The position numbers and the translations under genes were made by a program. A stretch of 64,000 nucleotides of DNA from Pleurodeles waltl. Its lineage: Eukaryota; Chordata; Amphibia; Caudata; Salamandridae. A model generated the notes under the pieces. It had not been told where the DNA came from, did no database searches, and worked only from the letters and a program-made list of their open reading frames with translations. The stretch lies in NCBI RefSeq assembly GCF_031143425.1, contig NC_090443.1, forward strand, positions 1,053,506,554-1,053,570,553, read 5' to 3'. This document shows positions 11,125-21,734 of this stretch, piece after piece. Position 1 is the first letter of the stretch. Each line of letters starts with the position of its first letter.

Positions 11125-12483
11125 AGCTTCAGTTTTTCCCCATTAATCACGGGGTGCTGCCTGTGTTTGTTCATTTTACTTGGCCATGCAGCACAGGATA
11201 AATCTACCCCACCCTCCGTGACTAATTTTGTCTCTGTGTGGACACTGACATGGTCAGGCCACACCGCTGACCCTATCTGGATATTGGCAACTGCATTTAC
11301 TGCAGATTGACTAGAGGCATTATTTTTGTTTTTACAGCCAGAGTCTCTAGTCTGGTGCCCTTTTGTCTTACAGTCATGGCACCAAGCCTTGTTGGGGTCA
11401 AATGTTGGGGTCAAAGTGTTTCCCTTTGTACCCTTCCCTGGACTGTGAGTAGTCTCTGGGCCCACCCTCCTGTGCAGATTTTTCGGGGCCCTGAGAAGAC
11501 TCTGTTATTTTTACCCTGGCTACCATCTTTCCCTTGGGGGTGCTTTTTGGCCTATTTCTTTTGGTCTTGGTGGAAGTTTTGGTCACCCTTGTTTTGACCC
11601 AGTGGCCTGCCCTTCTCCCCAACTCTTGAGGGGAAAGTAGGCCCAGGTCTACCAGATGATGATGTAGCCTATCATTGGAACAAGTACTCAACAGATACTC
11701 TTTAATAAATGAATTATACATCCCATCATAATCTTGTACTTTGTTCCCAGTTTACCAACCACCCAGCATTTTACTGAATAGTCTACAAAATCAACCCAGG
11801 TCTTGCTCTGGGATTTTTGATCCTCACTGAACATTATTCCGTACTCTTCAGTTGTAAATCCAAAGCCCTCAATCAGGGTACCCTTCATGAAGTCATGGGA
11901 TTTAGAATCTGCCTCATTCACTGTCAGGAGCCTATCCCTGCACTTTCCTGAGAATGACTCCCATAACAGTGTGCCTCAGTATTTCTTTTCAATTTCCCAC
12001 CCAATGCAGGCTCTTTCAAAAGCAGGAAACCACTTTACTCTATCATCCCCTTCAGTGAAGAGAGGGCCAGCTCCTCTTGGGAGTTTAATGTTGAAGGATT
12101 TCTCTTTCAACACTTGGATACTACCACCAGAGACGGGTGTGAAGCCAAACTCTTTTGTTGGCTTTTCTATCTCAAAAAGCTGTCTTTCTTCAGCCAGTCT
12201 TTTGGTCAGCCTGGCAAGTTCCAGGTCTGTCTGTGGTTGCTTTAGAGCTGCTGTGGGAGCTACCCTCATCCCCCATCTCCACAGGTTCTTCATCCTCCTC
12301 AGAAGCATCATTATCAGCTGGGGGATGATCCTTTTCATATTGGGCCACCAGAAATCTAAGTTTCTCTGTTTTGGATCTTTTTCCCAGTTTTAATCTTGTA
12401 TAGTGTCCTTAATTGGTCATAGGAAAATGCCTCATAAGGTTCCAGGTTGAGCTCCTGGGTTCTGGCTTCCGTGTCAGGCATTT
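11100..12483 (-). pseudogene. gag: Element A gag
   Basis: Broken frames at 12483-12356, 12338-11976, 11921-11688, 11721-11398 and 11465-11121 follow element B's gag in order. The N-terminus has NLEPYEAFSYDQLRTLYK. A charged helix (LARLTKRLAEERQLFEIEK) precedes the capsid (WFPAFERACIGWEIE). A SCAN-like helical region spans GFGFTTEEYGIMF to SPQELGRRAGHWVKTRV. The zinc knuckle WCHDCKTKGHQTRDSGC has spacing C-X2-C-X4-H-X6-C. Several frameshifts make it non-functional. The start near 12483 is chosen by similarity to B. Confidence 0.8.
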
Positions 12484-12540
12484 TTATCTTACTGAAGTTT
12501 AGACCTTTTTGGAATTTAAAGTTCCCCTTTTTGGATAAGT

Positions 12541-14181
12541 GAGCAATCCCCCTTTCGGGGCTATTTAGGGTCTCTCTCTTGGGTGGGTCCTCAGATTCAG
12601 CTTGCAAGATTCCAGCAGGATTCCTCTGCAACCTCTACTTCAACTTCTGGCCTCCGGAACTGCGACTGGAACTTCCAGGACCCGACAAGCTGCTTCCAAG
12701 AAGAAGAACTCTTCTGCAACATTGTTTCCAGGGCTGTTGTCAGCAACTGCAACATTTCCATTGTCTGTGCATCCACTGAGGGCACCATGTCTTCAGTCTG
12801 CACTAGAAGTAAGAAGGAATCGCCCTTGGAGTGAAGGAGTCACTACCCTGCATCCGCAGGCACCTGCTGCAACGACGACTGGCTGCGTGTATCTCCTCTC
12901 ATGTTGAGCTGTGTGGATCCTGTCATCACGGGTGGTGGTCCAGAGTAGCCCTCTTGGTCCTCTCTGCCAGCTGTCCAACTTTGGTGGAGGTAAGCCCTTG
13001 CTTTTCCACACAGGACAGTACCCCTGTGCACGGCATCTCTTGCAGTTGGAAAGGCTTGTTTGCATCTCCTCCAAGGGATCTTCAGGTGACTTGTAGCTCC
13101 AGTCCCCAGCACTCCTTCCTGTGACACACAGCCCTCTTCATGGTTCTCCTGCGGCGTGGGGTCTGTAGTGCAGCATGGGCTTCTTCTGCCGCTTCTACGT
13201 CCCCATCCTGTGGGACTCCTGTGGGTGCTGCCTCCACACCTGTGGGTCCTCTGTGTCGCTACGGGTCCCCTGTGACTCCTCCTCCAGGGTTGAGTACCCC
13301 TGGGCCTTGGTGGTCTGCAACAGCACTACTTTACCATTATCCACGAGGTTGCCTTTGCCGAGACTTGTTGGTGGAATTCCTGCACCAGTACCCTTCTACA
13401 ATCTTCACTCCAGCGTGGGACTCTTCTGCTCCAGGGCTGCAGTGCTGACCTGTTCTTCTTCACTGTCGACCACCTCCTGCAAGTACAGCTGGGTGGGTAG
13501 TAGCTCCTACTCCTCCTGGACTCCACTGACACTTTTGGACTTGGTCCTCTCGTTCCACAGGTCTTCTCCAGGAACCCACCACTGGTTTCTTGCAGTCTTG
13601 TCTTCTTTCTTCATTTCTTCTTTTCCTTCCTTTTGGGTGGTTTGGGGAAATTCAAGTGATTTACTCCTGCGTTCCTGGTCGCTGGGGTGTACTGTGTTAC
13701 TTACGTCTGTGGTTTTCTAGTTCTCCTAGCTCCCCTCTACACATTCCACTTACCTAGGTGGGGTCCTGTGTTCGCATTCCATTTTTTTAGTATATGGTTT
13801 GGGCTCCCCCTAGGTTCACTATTGGTTATTGCTATTTGCACTGTTTTCTAACCTTTTCTATGCCTATTACTGTTTACTAGTGTATATATTTCGTGTATTG
13901 CTTACCTCCTATTGGAGGGTTGCCCTTCTAGTACTTTGTGGTATTGTGTTCCAAAAATAAAGTACCTTTATTTTTGTAACACTGAGTGTTTTCTTTCGTG
14001 TGTGTAAGTGCTGTGTGACTACAGTGGTATTGCATGAGCTTTGCATGTCTCCTAAATATGCTACCTCTAGAGAGCCCTCAATTCTAGACATTGCCTCCAC
14101 TTCACTAATAGGGGATATCTGGACGTGGTATAAGGTGTAAATACCGTAGGTACCCACCACACACCAGGCCAGTTTCCTACA
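12541..14181 (+). repeat. Plus-oriented LTR fragment (3' part)
   Basis: The segment begins at GGCTATTTAGGGTCTCTC, equivalent to an internal site of the plus-oriented LTR at 46936-50012 (about 48320). It continues to GGCCAGTTTCCTACA at 14181, a canonical family LTR end. It contains AAAATAAAGTACC (about 13955), the LTR polyadenylation signal. Its orientation is opposite to element A, so it is not A's own 5' LTR. ORFs here, some 100-180 codons, show no protein domain. Confidence 0.7.
13953..13972 (+). terminator. LTR polyadenylation signal
   Basis: AAAAATAAAGTACCTTTATTTTT lies about 220 bp before the LTR end. The same block occurs at equivalent places in the other LTRs (for example near 49767 plus, and 19678, 52730 and 60870 on the minus strand), so it is the conserved R-region AATAAA signal. 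Confidence 0.7.
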
Positions 14182-14289
14182 GTAATTTAATGTAACGTAT
14201 AAAATATTTATATTGTGTGGTGTTAACTGGCACTGAAATGAGTTGAACATTCAGAAATTATTTACCCAAAAATACATAAGTTAATAAGC

Positions 14290-14760
14290 TATTAAATGTA
14301 CTTATTTATCTATTTATTTTATTTATTGTTTTATTTGATGTTTTTATATAGCACTTACAAGGCGCCACAGCATGTGAGCACTTTCAATAGTATGTACCAT
14401 TACATTGCAGTCATTATAACACAGGTAAGTACATCATTGTCATTACATCAGTGGTAAGTACTTCATGGGTGTGTCTTAACTACTTTTTTTATTAGCATTA
14501 TTATTAGTGATATTATTACTCCATTGATAGCGTGTGTTACCTTTCTGAACGTCAGTAATTATGCAGTGAAACGAAAAGAGGAGGGAAGAATGTTCCAAAG
14601 CTGCGCAGTCTCAACAGAGAAGTCCTCTCTGCCAGCGCATGCCCTCTTAATCTTGGGGATGGTAAGTAGATTGGCATTGGTGGAGTGCAGTACGTGATTT
14701 GGAACGTAACACTTGAATTTTACCTGTAATAAATGTGGCTCATACTGATCTATAGCTTAA
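14290..14760 (-). mobile_element. L2-type LINE 3' end fragment
   Basis: The left edge is a TTTATT-rich simple repeat followed by TTTATATAGCACTTACAAGGCGCC. This is a diverged counterpart of the LINE tail at 25738-25800, which has TTTATAAAGCGCGCTATG and a four-base simple repeat. The rest (GAGGGAAGAATGTTCCAAAG and following) resembles the C-terminal pol/3' end of L2-like elements, but no open frame remains. It is truncated at the 5' side. Confidence 0.5.
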
Positions 14761-16444
14761 CGAACGATGCAAAGAGATTTGAGCATGACCTTTTTGGGCA
14801 CCAATAGTCAAGGTCATGAAACCCTCATATGTAGTGTCTATATTGCCTTCATCCTGGCCATGAGCCTAAGGAGTTCAGATACTGCAGGGCATTTTCTGCC
14901 AATACACTTAAGGATAGGGAGACAAGACTTCTTTTATGGCTGCAAAAAAAATCTGTGGGAACTCCAGCCACCGGAGATGAGGAGGAAGAACCGTCTCCTT
15001 CATTCAGAAACGCTTTGAAAAGAGAAATACACACGAGTCAGTTGTCAGAAGAACCTCCTAAAATTAGCAAAGCCAAAAGAGGAGAGAAAACCTAAGGGAA
15101 GCTCGAAATTCAGACTGAAACATTTCTCATTCCCTGGGTCTTCAAAAACAAAAATTAGATCAGAACAATTTACTCATCTGGAAAACTATTTGACTTCCGC
15201 AAGACTGAGAAAATCTTCTTCAGACCCTCCATCCAAAAAGCATGCATCGACAATGAAACCGGTGACGACTCCATTCATAAAGGTCACGACATCTATATCG
15301 ACAATGACTTCTGTTTCATCATCCTGAAGACTGATATCAATAACGATGATGACAGCTTCACTGACAAGGTCGTTAACAAGCATTGTGTTGACAAGGACAT
15401 TGATGGTCATTACGTCAATGACCGGCTCTTCTCCATTGACAATATCCTCAATGATTATTTTGTAGACGAAAATGTTGGTGGCACCACAATAGCTGACTGA
15501 ACCTCTTCCATCAACAGTTTCAACAGAGGCCTTATCACAGTGAAGACAGCCGTTGACAAAATTGATAATAGCATCATTGACTGGCCTGTCGACGACATCC
15601 ACTGAAGTTAGAGTCCAGCCCAAACATCCCCAAGTAAGGTTTCTCCCTTACCAGTAGCTCTTCTTCTGGAGCTGGTAGATATGGATGGGGATGACGATGA
15701 TACATTTGCAAATAGTAAAATGTCAGGACACAGATGAGTAGGATAACCAGGAAACAAGTTACCTTCAAGAAGATTTCTTATTCAGACATACAGAACAAAT
15801 TGATTCAAGGTCTTACCATTAATTCTAGGAGCAATATTCCTATGGGGAGACGTTTGAGGAACATCAGGTTAGATAACCTATGATGCAGGTCCCTATTGCT
15901 CTCATTACAGATCTCAGTCATATGCTTCAAGAGTACTTAAAGAGATTTCCGGAAAAAGTAGATATGCCTCAGCACACAGCTCATTTGCTAGCACCCTAAG
16001 GGGTTATGTCTCCGCAGGAAAGAAATCTCGCTATTCTCATGTGTGCAAGACTCCATCACCATTCAGGATAGCTATGTGGAGGGATATGATGACAATTATG
16101 AACCTGAAGAAGGGGAACAAAAATAGTACAGGATCATTCCAGTACCTCAGTAAGAATAGTGAGTGAACTGCATATGCCGCCTGTGGAATAACCAAGCAAC
16201 TACTTTATCTCAGATAAGCTGGTACTTTGCACAAAACCGGCATTTCTGCTAAAAGTAGTTGCACCCTTCCACATAGAGCAATCCACCACCTTGCCCACTT
16301 TCTATGCACTACCATATCCCATCTTTTAGACCTAAGGGGGATTCTTCATTTCTACTTTGACTGGACCAGAGATTACCAACAGGATAACTCACTTTTCATC
16401 AGTTTCTTTGGAGTAAAAAAGGGTAAAGTGGTGAAAAAGTGAAC
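14761..16444 (+). pseudogene. DIRS-like element: gag-like region to start of recombinase
   Basis: Around 15050-15620 the plus strand has a Ser/Thr-rich frame with stops (KPVTTPFIKVTTSISTMTSV..., SLTGLSTTSTEV), of the low-complexity type seen in DIRS gag. Near 16290-16440 it reads FFGVKKGKVVKK, similar to the FFxxxKG segment before the C-terminal recombinase motifs. The frame then stops at a TGAAC target site where a solo LTR (16445-19208) was inserted; the recombinase resumes at 19209. An antisense 145-codon ORF at 15186-15623 is probably fortuitous. Confidence 0.5.
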
Positions 16445-16742
16445 TGTATGACGCTGTTGTGGTGTCTTGTGGACATCTATAGTGTTAGCACCTTATACCA
16501 GGTCCAGGCAACCCCTATTAGTGAATGTAAGCAGTGTCTAGGAAGCTAGGGCTCTCTAGAGGTAGCTGTAAATGAGCAGGCAAGACTTGTCTAGGGGACA
16601 TGCAAAGCTCATGCAGTACCACAATAGTCACACAGCAACTTGTCACACATGAAAGAACCACACAGTGTTACAAAAATAAAGGAACTTTATTATAGTAACA
16701 CAACACTAGATTACTTATAGGCACTCCCCCAACTGGAGGTAA

Positions 16743-16819
<77 letters not shown>

Positions 16820-19208
16820 ATACACAATAACACAATAATAATTAGGAATTGGCACCAGAAACAACACGCAGTGGCAAGAATTAGTGAAAAACAGTTAGGA
16901 CCCTAGGAGAGAACGAAACCATATACTAAAATAGTGAAATGCAAAGTGAATTCCCCCACCCAAAGATATGAAGTTGTTACAGGGAAGTCGGAAGAACTAG
17001 CGACCCCAAGAGGTGAGTACTTGAGTGACCCCCGGCGACCAGGAGAGCAGAGGTAAGAACCTGGTCATCCCAAGGACTAACAAGAGGACTTAGAAAAAGG
17101 GTTGTGCAAGAACAGGACCATTCTAGAAGAATCCAAAAGTGGATTCTGGAAGAAGAGGACCTGCAAAAGAAGGGGACAGAGTCCAGTCCACAATGGAGTG
17201 CCCAGTGGGGGCAGGAACAACCACCCACCCTTCTGTGGATGAAGATCAGGGTCGACGGGGTAAGAAGACCAGCTGTGGAGCCCGGAGCTGAAGAGAAGTC
17301 CTTTGGGCAGTGCAGATGGTGTTCTACATCAGTCATCGGGTCACAGATGGTCAGTGGTTTAGGAAAACCACCAACAAACCTTGGCAAATGCAAGATGGAG
17401 CAAAACAAGAGTTGCAGGACTAAAGAGGACCCGCAAGGTCCAGGGGACTCGTCCCTTGGAGGGGAGTCCCGGCTGACCCGCAGCCATCGGGAGAGCCAGC
17501 AGAAGCAGTTGCAGCCCTCGCTGGCAACCTACTGGCAGCAGGCACAGCTAGTTGCAGTGAGGCCCAATCAGCACACCTGGAGATTACTCTCACATCGCTG
17601 AAGCAGCTGAGAGGAGACTGTTCTTGGTAGGATGAAGTGCTGAAGTCTGCGGCTACTTGGAGCTTGAAGATCCCTTGGAGCAGGAGACAACAAGCTTTGG
17701 TAGCTGCAAGAGTTGTGGTGCACAGGGGTACTTTCCTGCAAGGAGATGCAAGGGCTCACCGTCTCCCAAGTTGGACAGCGGGCAAAGAGGACCATTTCAG
17801 ACCACCACCTGTGATGCAGGATCAAGGCAGTTCCAGAGGAGGGCAGATCGATGCAGCCAGATGTTGTTGCTGCATGTGCCTTCAGATGCAAGGGAGTGAC
17901 TGCTTTACTCCAAGAGAGATTCTTTCTTGCTTCTTGGTGCAGGCAGACGTCTCACCAAACCCAGAGGGTGCACATCCGGTGAAATGTTGCAGCGCTGAAA
18001 GGGCCCGAAGAAACAATGTTGCAAGGCGAGGTTGTCTCCGGAGTTGCAGTCTTGTCGGTTCCTGAAGAGTCCAGTTGCCATTCCAGAGACCAGAAGTAGA
18101 AGTAAATGATGCAAAGGAGTCCTGGTGGAGCCTTGCATGTCTGAAACTGGGGACCCACCCAAAAGGGAGTCCCTAAATAGCCCTAAAATAGGGTTTGGTC
18201 ACTTTGCAAGGTGACCACCTTTCAGGAGCGGTCTCTGACATCGTCTGCCTGACCTGGCCACTCGGATGCTCCCAGGGGCCTCTGCACATCTTGATTTCAA
18301 GATGGAAGAATTGAGTGGCCACATGGAGGAGTTCTGGGCACCACCCCTGGGGTGGTGATGGACAGGGGAGTGGTCACTCCTCTTTCCTGAGTCCAGATTT
18401 GCGCCAGAGGCAGGGACCGGGGGTCCCTGGACTGATGCAAACCAGTTCATGCAAGGAGGGCACTAAATGTGCCCTTTAAATCAAACCAGTGGCTTGGGGA
18501 GGCTACCTCTCCCAAGCATTGTAACACCTATTTCCAAGCTAGAGGGTGTTGCCTCTGTCTCCCACAGGAAATCCTTTGTTCTGCCTTCCCCTGCCTAAGC
18601 TGGTCAAGCAGCAGAAGGGCAGAACCTGTCTAAGGGGTGGCAGCAGTGCGAGCTGCCTGGAAAACCCTAAGGACCAGTAGGGGGCAATACTGGGGGTCCT
18701 CTAAGGAGCCCTCAGAGTGCCTGGACTCATAAACCAATATTGGTATATGATTCCAACATGTCTGATAAACATGCCTATGTTCGGAGTTACCATTATGTAG
18801 CTGGATATAGGTAGTGACCTGTGTCCAGTACATGGGTAAAATGGCTTTCCTCCACTTACAAATTCATGTGCAATGGAGCTGGAGTTCATAGGGGCAGCTC
18901 TGCTCATGCAAGGGTGCCCCCACAACCAGGGACTTGCGCCTTGCCCTCTAGACTAGGAGGGCATACCATAGGGGTGACTTACAGTGATCTGGTGCAGTGA
19001 CTTGTGGTGAAAGGGTGCATGCAGCTTTTCACACAAGCTGCAATGGCAGGCCTGCAGACACATTTTGCATGGGCTCTAATGGGTGGCACAGTACATGCTG
19101 CAGCCCATAGGGAACCCCTGGTGTCCCAATCCCCTGGGTTCCTAAGTACCATATACTAAGGACTTATAAAAAGTGATGGTAACCCCAAAAAGAGGGTACT
19201 TTTCTACA
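16445..19208 (-). repeat. Solo Gypsy LTR with TGAAC target duplication
   Basis: The LTR runs from TGTATGACGCTG at 16445 to TACTTTTCTACA at 19208 (2764 bp). It is flanked by a perfect 5-bp duplication, TGAAC at 16440-16444 and 19209-19213. The family block ACCTTATACCAGGTCC lies near the left end. The minus-strand AATAAAG signal is complemented near 16675. No internal coding sequence is present, so it is a solo LTR produced by LTR-LTR recombination. It splits the recombinase gene of a DIRS-like element. The AT microsatellite at 16748-16817 lies within it. Confidence 0.85.
16748..16817. repeat. (TA)n microsatellite
   Basis: About 35 perfect TA dinucleotides lie inside the solo LTR at 16445-19208. 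The other LTR copies have short TATATACACAAGATATATG-like stretches at the equivalent place, so the microsatellite probably grew from that seed. Confidence 0.95.
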
Positions 19209-19446
19209 TGAACCATCTCCAGATAGATTTTATTATGCATCAAAATCTGCTATGGGTTGGCTAACAAGCAATCCCGAGAAGGATTGTGCACTCATTTCAG
19301 GAGAATGAGTGCTGCTTCCAATCCTCTAGTGAGCAGTGTGCCAGTCTTGGAAATCTACCAGGCTGACATGTGGGCATCGCACCACATGTTCAAAAAGCTT
19401 TATTGCTGGATGCCCAGGTGCGGCAGGATAGGAAGTCATAAACATC
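19209..19446 (+). pseudogene. DIRS-like tyrosine recombinase, C-terminal part
   Basis: The open frame gives GLCTHFRRMSAAS, then PVLEIYQADMWAS and HMFKKLYCW. This matches the C-terminal recombinase pattern with the H-x-x-R pair (THFRR), the conserved W and H (MWASHHMF) and a candidate nucleophile Tyr in KLYCW. It continues the gene interrupted at 16444 and is cut at 19446 by the next solo LTR. Frame breaks upstream make it a pseudogene. Confidence 0.65.
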
Positions 19447-21734
19447 TGTAGGAGGCTGGCCTGGTTTGTAGTGGTACCAAGGGATACTTACACTCTTCAC
19501 CAGGTCCAGTTATCCCTTATTAGTGTAGAAGACGTGTCTAGCAGCTTAGGCTGATAGAAAAGGGTAGCTTAGCAGAGCAGCTTAGGCTGAACTAGGAGAC
19601 ATGCAAAGCTCCCACTATACCACTAGTGTCATTTGCACAATATCATAAGAAAACACAATACACAGATATACTAAAAATAAGGGTACTTTATTTTTATGAC
19701 AATATGCCAAACGTATCTCAGTGAGTATCCTCAGTATGAGGATAGCAAATATACACAAGATATATGTACACAATACCAAAAATATGCAGTAATAGCAATA
19801 GAAAGCAATGCAAGCAATGTACAGTCACAATAGATTGCAATGAGAGCACATAGGTATAGGGGCAACACAAACCATACACTCCAAAAGTGGAATGCGAACC
19901 ACGAATGGACCCCAAACCTATGTGAGCTTGTAGAGGGTCGCTGGGACTGTAAGAAAACAATGAGGGTTAGAAAAATAGCCCACCCCAAGACCCTGAAAAG
20001 TAGGTGTAAAGTGCACCTAACTTCCCCAAAGAGCACAGAAGTCGTGATAGGGGAATTCTGCAAGGAAGACCAACACCAGCAATGCAACAACGATGGATTT
20101 CCGGACGAGAGTACCTGTGGAACAAGGGGGACCAAGTCCAAGAGTCGCAACAAAGTCGAGATTGGGCAGATGCCCAGGAAATGCCAGCTGAGGGTGCAAA
20201 GAAGCTGCCACCGGATGGTAGAAGCTGTGGATTCTGCAAGAACGAAGAGGACTAGGAACTTTCCCTTTGGAGGATGGATGTACCACGTCGTGAAGAAGCT
20301 TGCAGGGGTGTTCCCACGCATAAAGACTGCAAACAAGCCTTGCTAGCTGCAAGGGTCGTGGTTGAGATTTTTGGATGCTGCTGTGGCCAAGGAGGGACCA
20401 GGATGTCGCCAATTGCGTGAGGAGACAGAGGGGGGCGCCCAGCAAGATAGTGAGACCTCACAGAAGCAGGCAGCACCCGCAGAAGTGCCGGAACAGGCAC
20501 TACGAAGAAGAGTGAACCGGAGCTCACCCGAAGTCACAAAAGAAGATCCCACGATGCCGGAGGACAACTCAGGAGGTTGTGCACTGCAGGTTAGTGTGCA
20601 CAAAGGAACTCCTGGAAGAGTGCACAGGAGCCTGGGAGGTGCAGGTCAGGGGAGTGGTCACTCCCCTTTCTTTTGTCCAGTTTCGCCCCAGAGCAGGGCT
20701 GGGGGATCCCTGAACCGGTGTAGACTGGCTTATGCAGAGATGGGAACCATCTGTGCCCATCAAAGCATTTCCAGAGGCTGGGGGAGGCTACTCCTCCCCA
20801 GCCCTGACACCTTTTTCCAAAGGGAGAGGGTGTAACACCCTCTCTCTGAGGAAGTCCTTTGTTCTGCCTTCCTGGGCCAAGCCTGGCTGGACCCCAGGAG
20901 GGCAGAAACCTGTCTGAGGGGTTGGCAGCAGCTGCAGTGAAACCCCGGGAAAGGCAGTTTGGCAGTACCCAGGTCTGTGCTAGAGACTCAGGGGATCATG
21001 GAATTGTCTCCCCAATGCCAGAATGGCATTGGGGTGACAATTCCATGATCTTAGACATGTTACATGGCCATGTTCGGAGTTACCATTGTGACGCTATACA
21101 TAGGTAGTGACCTATGTATAGTGCACGCGTGTAATGGTGTCCCTGCACTCACAAAGTCCGGAGAATTAGACATGAACGATGTGGGTTCACCTTGGCTAGT
21201 GCCAGGCTGCCCACACACTAAGTAACTTAGCACCCAACCTTTACCAGGTAAAGGTTAGACATATAGGTGACTTATAAGTTACTTAAGTGCAGTGGTAAAT
21301 GGCTGTGAAATAACGTGGGCGTTATTTCACTCAGGCTGCAGTGGCAGGCCTGTGTAAGAATTGTCAGAGCTCCCTATGGGTGGTAAAAGAAATGCTGCAG
21401 CCCATAGGGATCTCCTGGAACCCCAATACCTTGGGTACCTCAGTACCATTTACTAGGGAATTATAAGGGTGTTCCAGTATGCCAATGTGAATTGGTGAAA
21501 TTGGTCACTAGCCTGTTAGTGACAATTTAGAAAGCAGAGAGAGCATAACCACTGAGGTTCTGGTTAGCAGAGCCTCAGTGAGACAGTTAGTCATCACAAA
21601 GGGAACACATACAGGGCACACTTATGAGCACTGGGGCCCTGGCTGGCAGGGTCCCAGTGACACATACAACTAAAACAACATATATACAGTGAAATATGGG
21701 GGTAACATGCCAGGCAAGATGGTACTTTCCTACA
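19447..21734 (-). repeat. Solo Gypsy LTR with ACATC target duplication
   Basis: The LTR runs from TGTAGGAGGCTGGCCTGG at 19447 to GGTACTTTCCTACA at 21734 (2288 bp). A perfect 5-bp duplication, ACATC, flanks it (19442-19446 and 21735-21739). It belongs to the same family as the element B LTRs (52498-55478, 60632-62720). It carries the conserved long hairpin at 20994-21050 and the complement of AATAAAG near 19680. It is inserted in DIRS-like sequence. The numerous ORFs up to 201 codons on both strands recur in other LTR copies but show no domain. Confidence 0.9.
20994..21050. repeat. Conserved LTR hairpin
   Basis: GATCATGGAATTGTC followed by CCCCAATGCCA pairs with TGGCATTGGGG and GACAATTCCATGATC across a 3-base loop (GAA). 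The arms are about 27 bp with one mismatch. The same hairpin is present at 47704-47760 and 54732-54788. Confidence 0.85.

Larger units (their letters stand above)
6146..12540 (-). mobile_element. Gmr1-like Ty3/Gypsy element A, internal region (decayed)
   Basis: Reading the minus strand 5' to 3', the order is gag (12483-11100), protease (about 11120-10660), integrase (about 8700-7563), reverse transcriptase (7479-6628), RNase H (6539-6291), PPT and LTR. The integrase-before-RT order is diagnostic of the Gmr1-like branch. An unrelated sequence (about 9125-10650) splits protease from integrase. All reading frames are broken. The 5' LTR and PBS are absent; gag runs into an LTR fragment of opposite orientation near 12540. 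Confidence 0.85.

Noticed and set aside
15186..15623. A 145-codon acidic minus-strand ORF
   Set aside because: It is antisense to a Ser/Thr-rich DIRS gag-like region with many GAC/GTC-type codons, which create open antisense frames. No domain.
16748..16817. TA repeat as a regulatory or fragile site
   Set aside because: It is a simple microsatellite in a dead solo LTR; no evidence of function.
19731..20445. ORFs of 142-201 codons inside Gypsy LTRs, recurring at 49111-49581 and 61035-61520
   Set aside because: Their recurrence reflects shared LTR sequence; frames are not maintained between copies and no domain is seen. A conserved LTR-encoded protein was considered and not supported.
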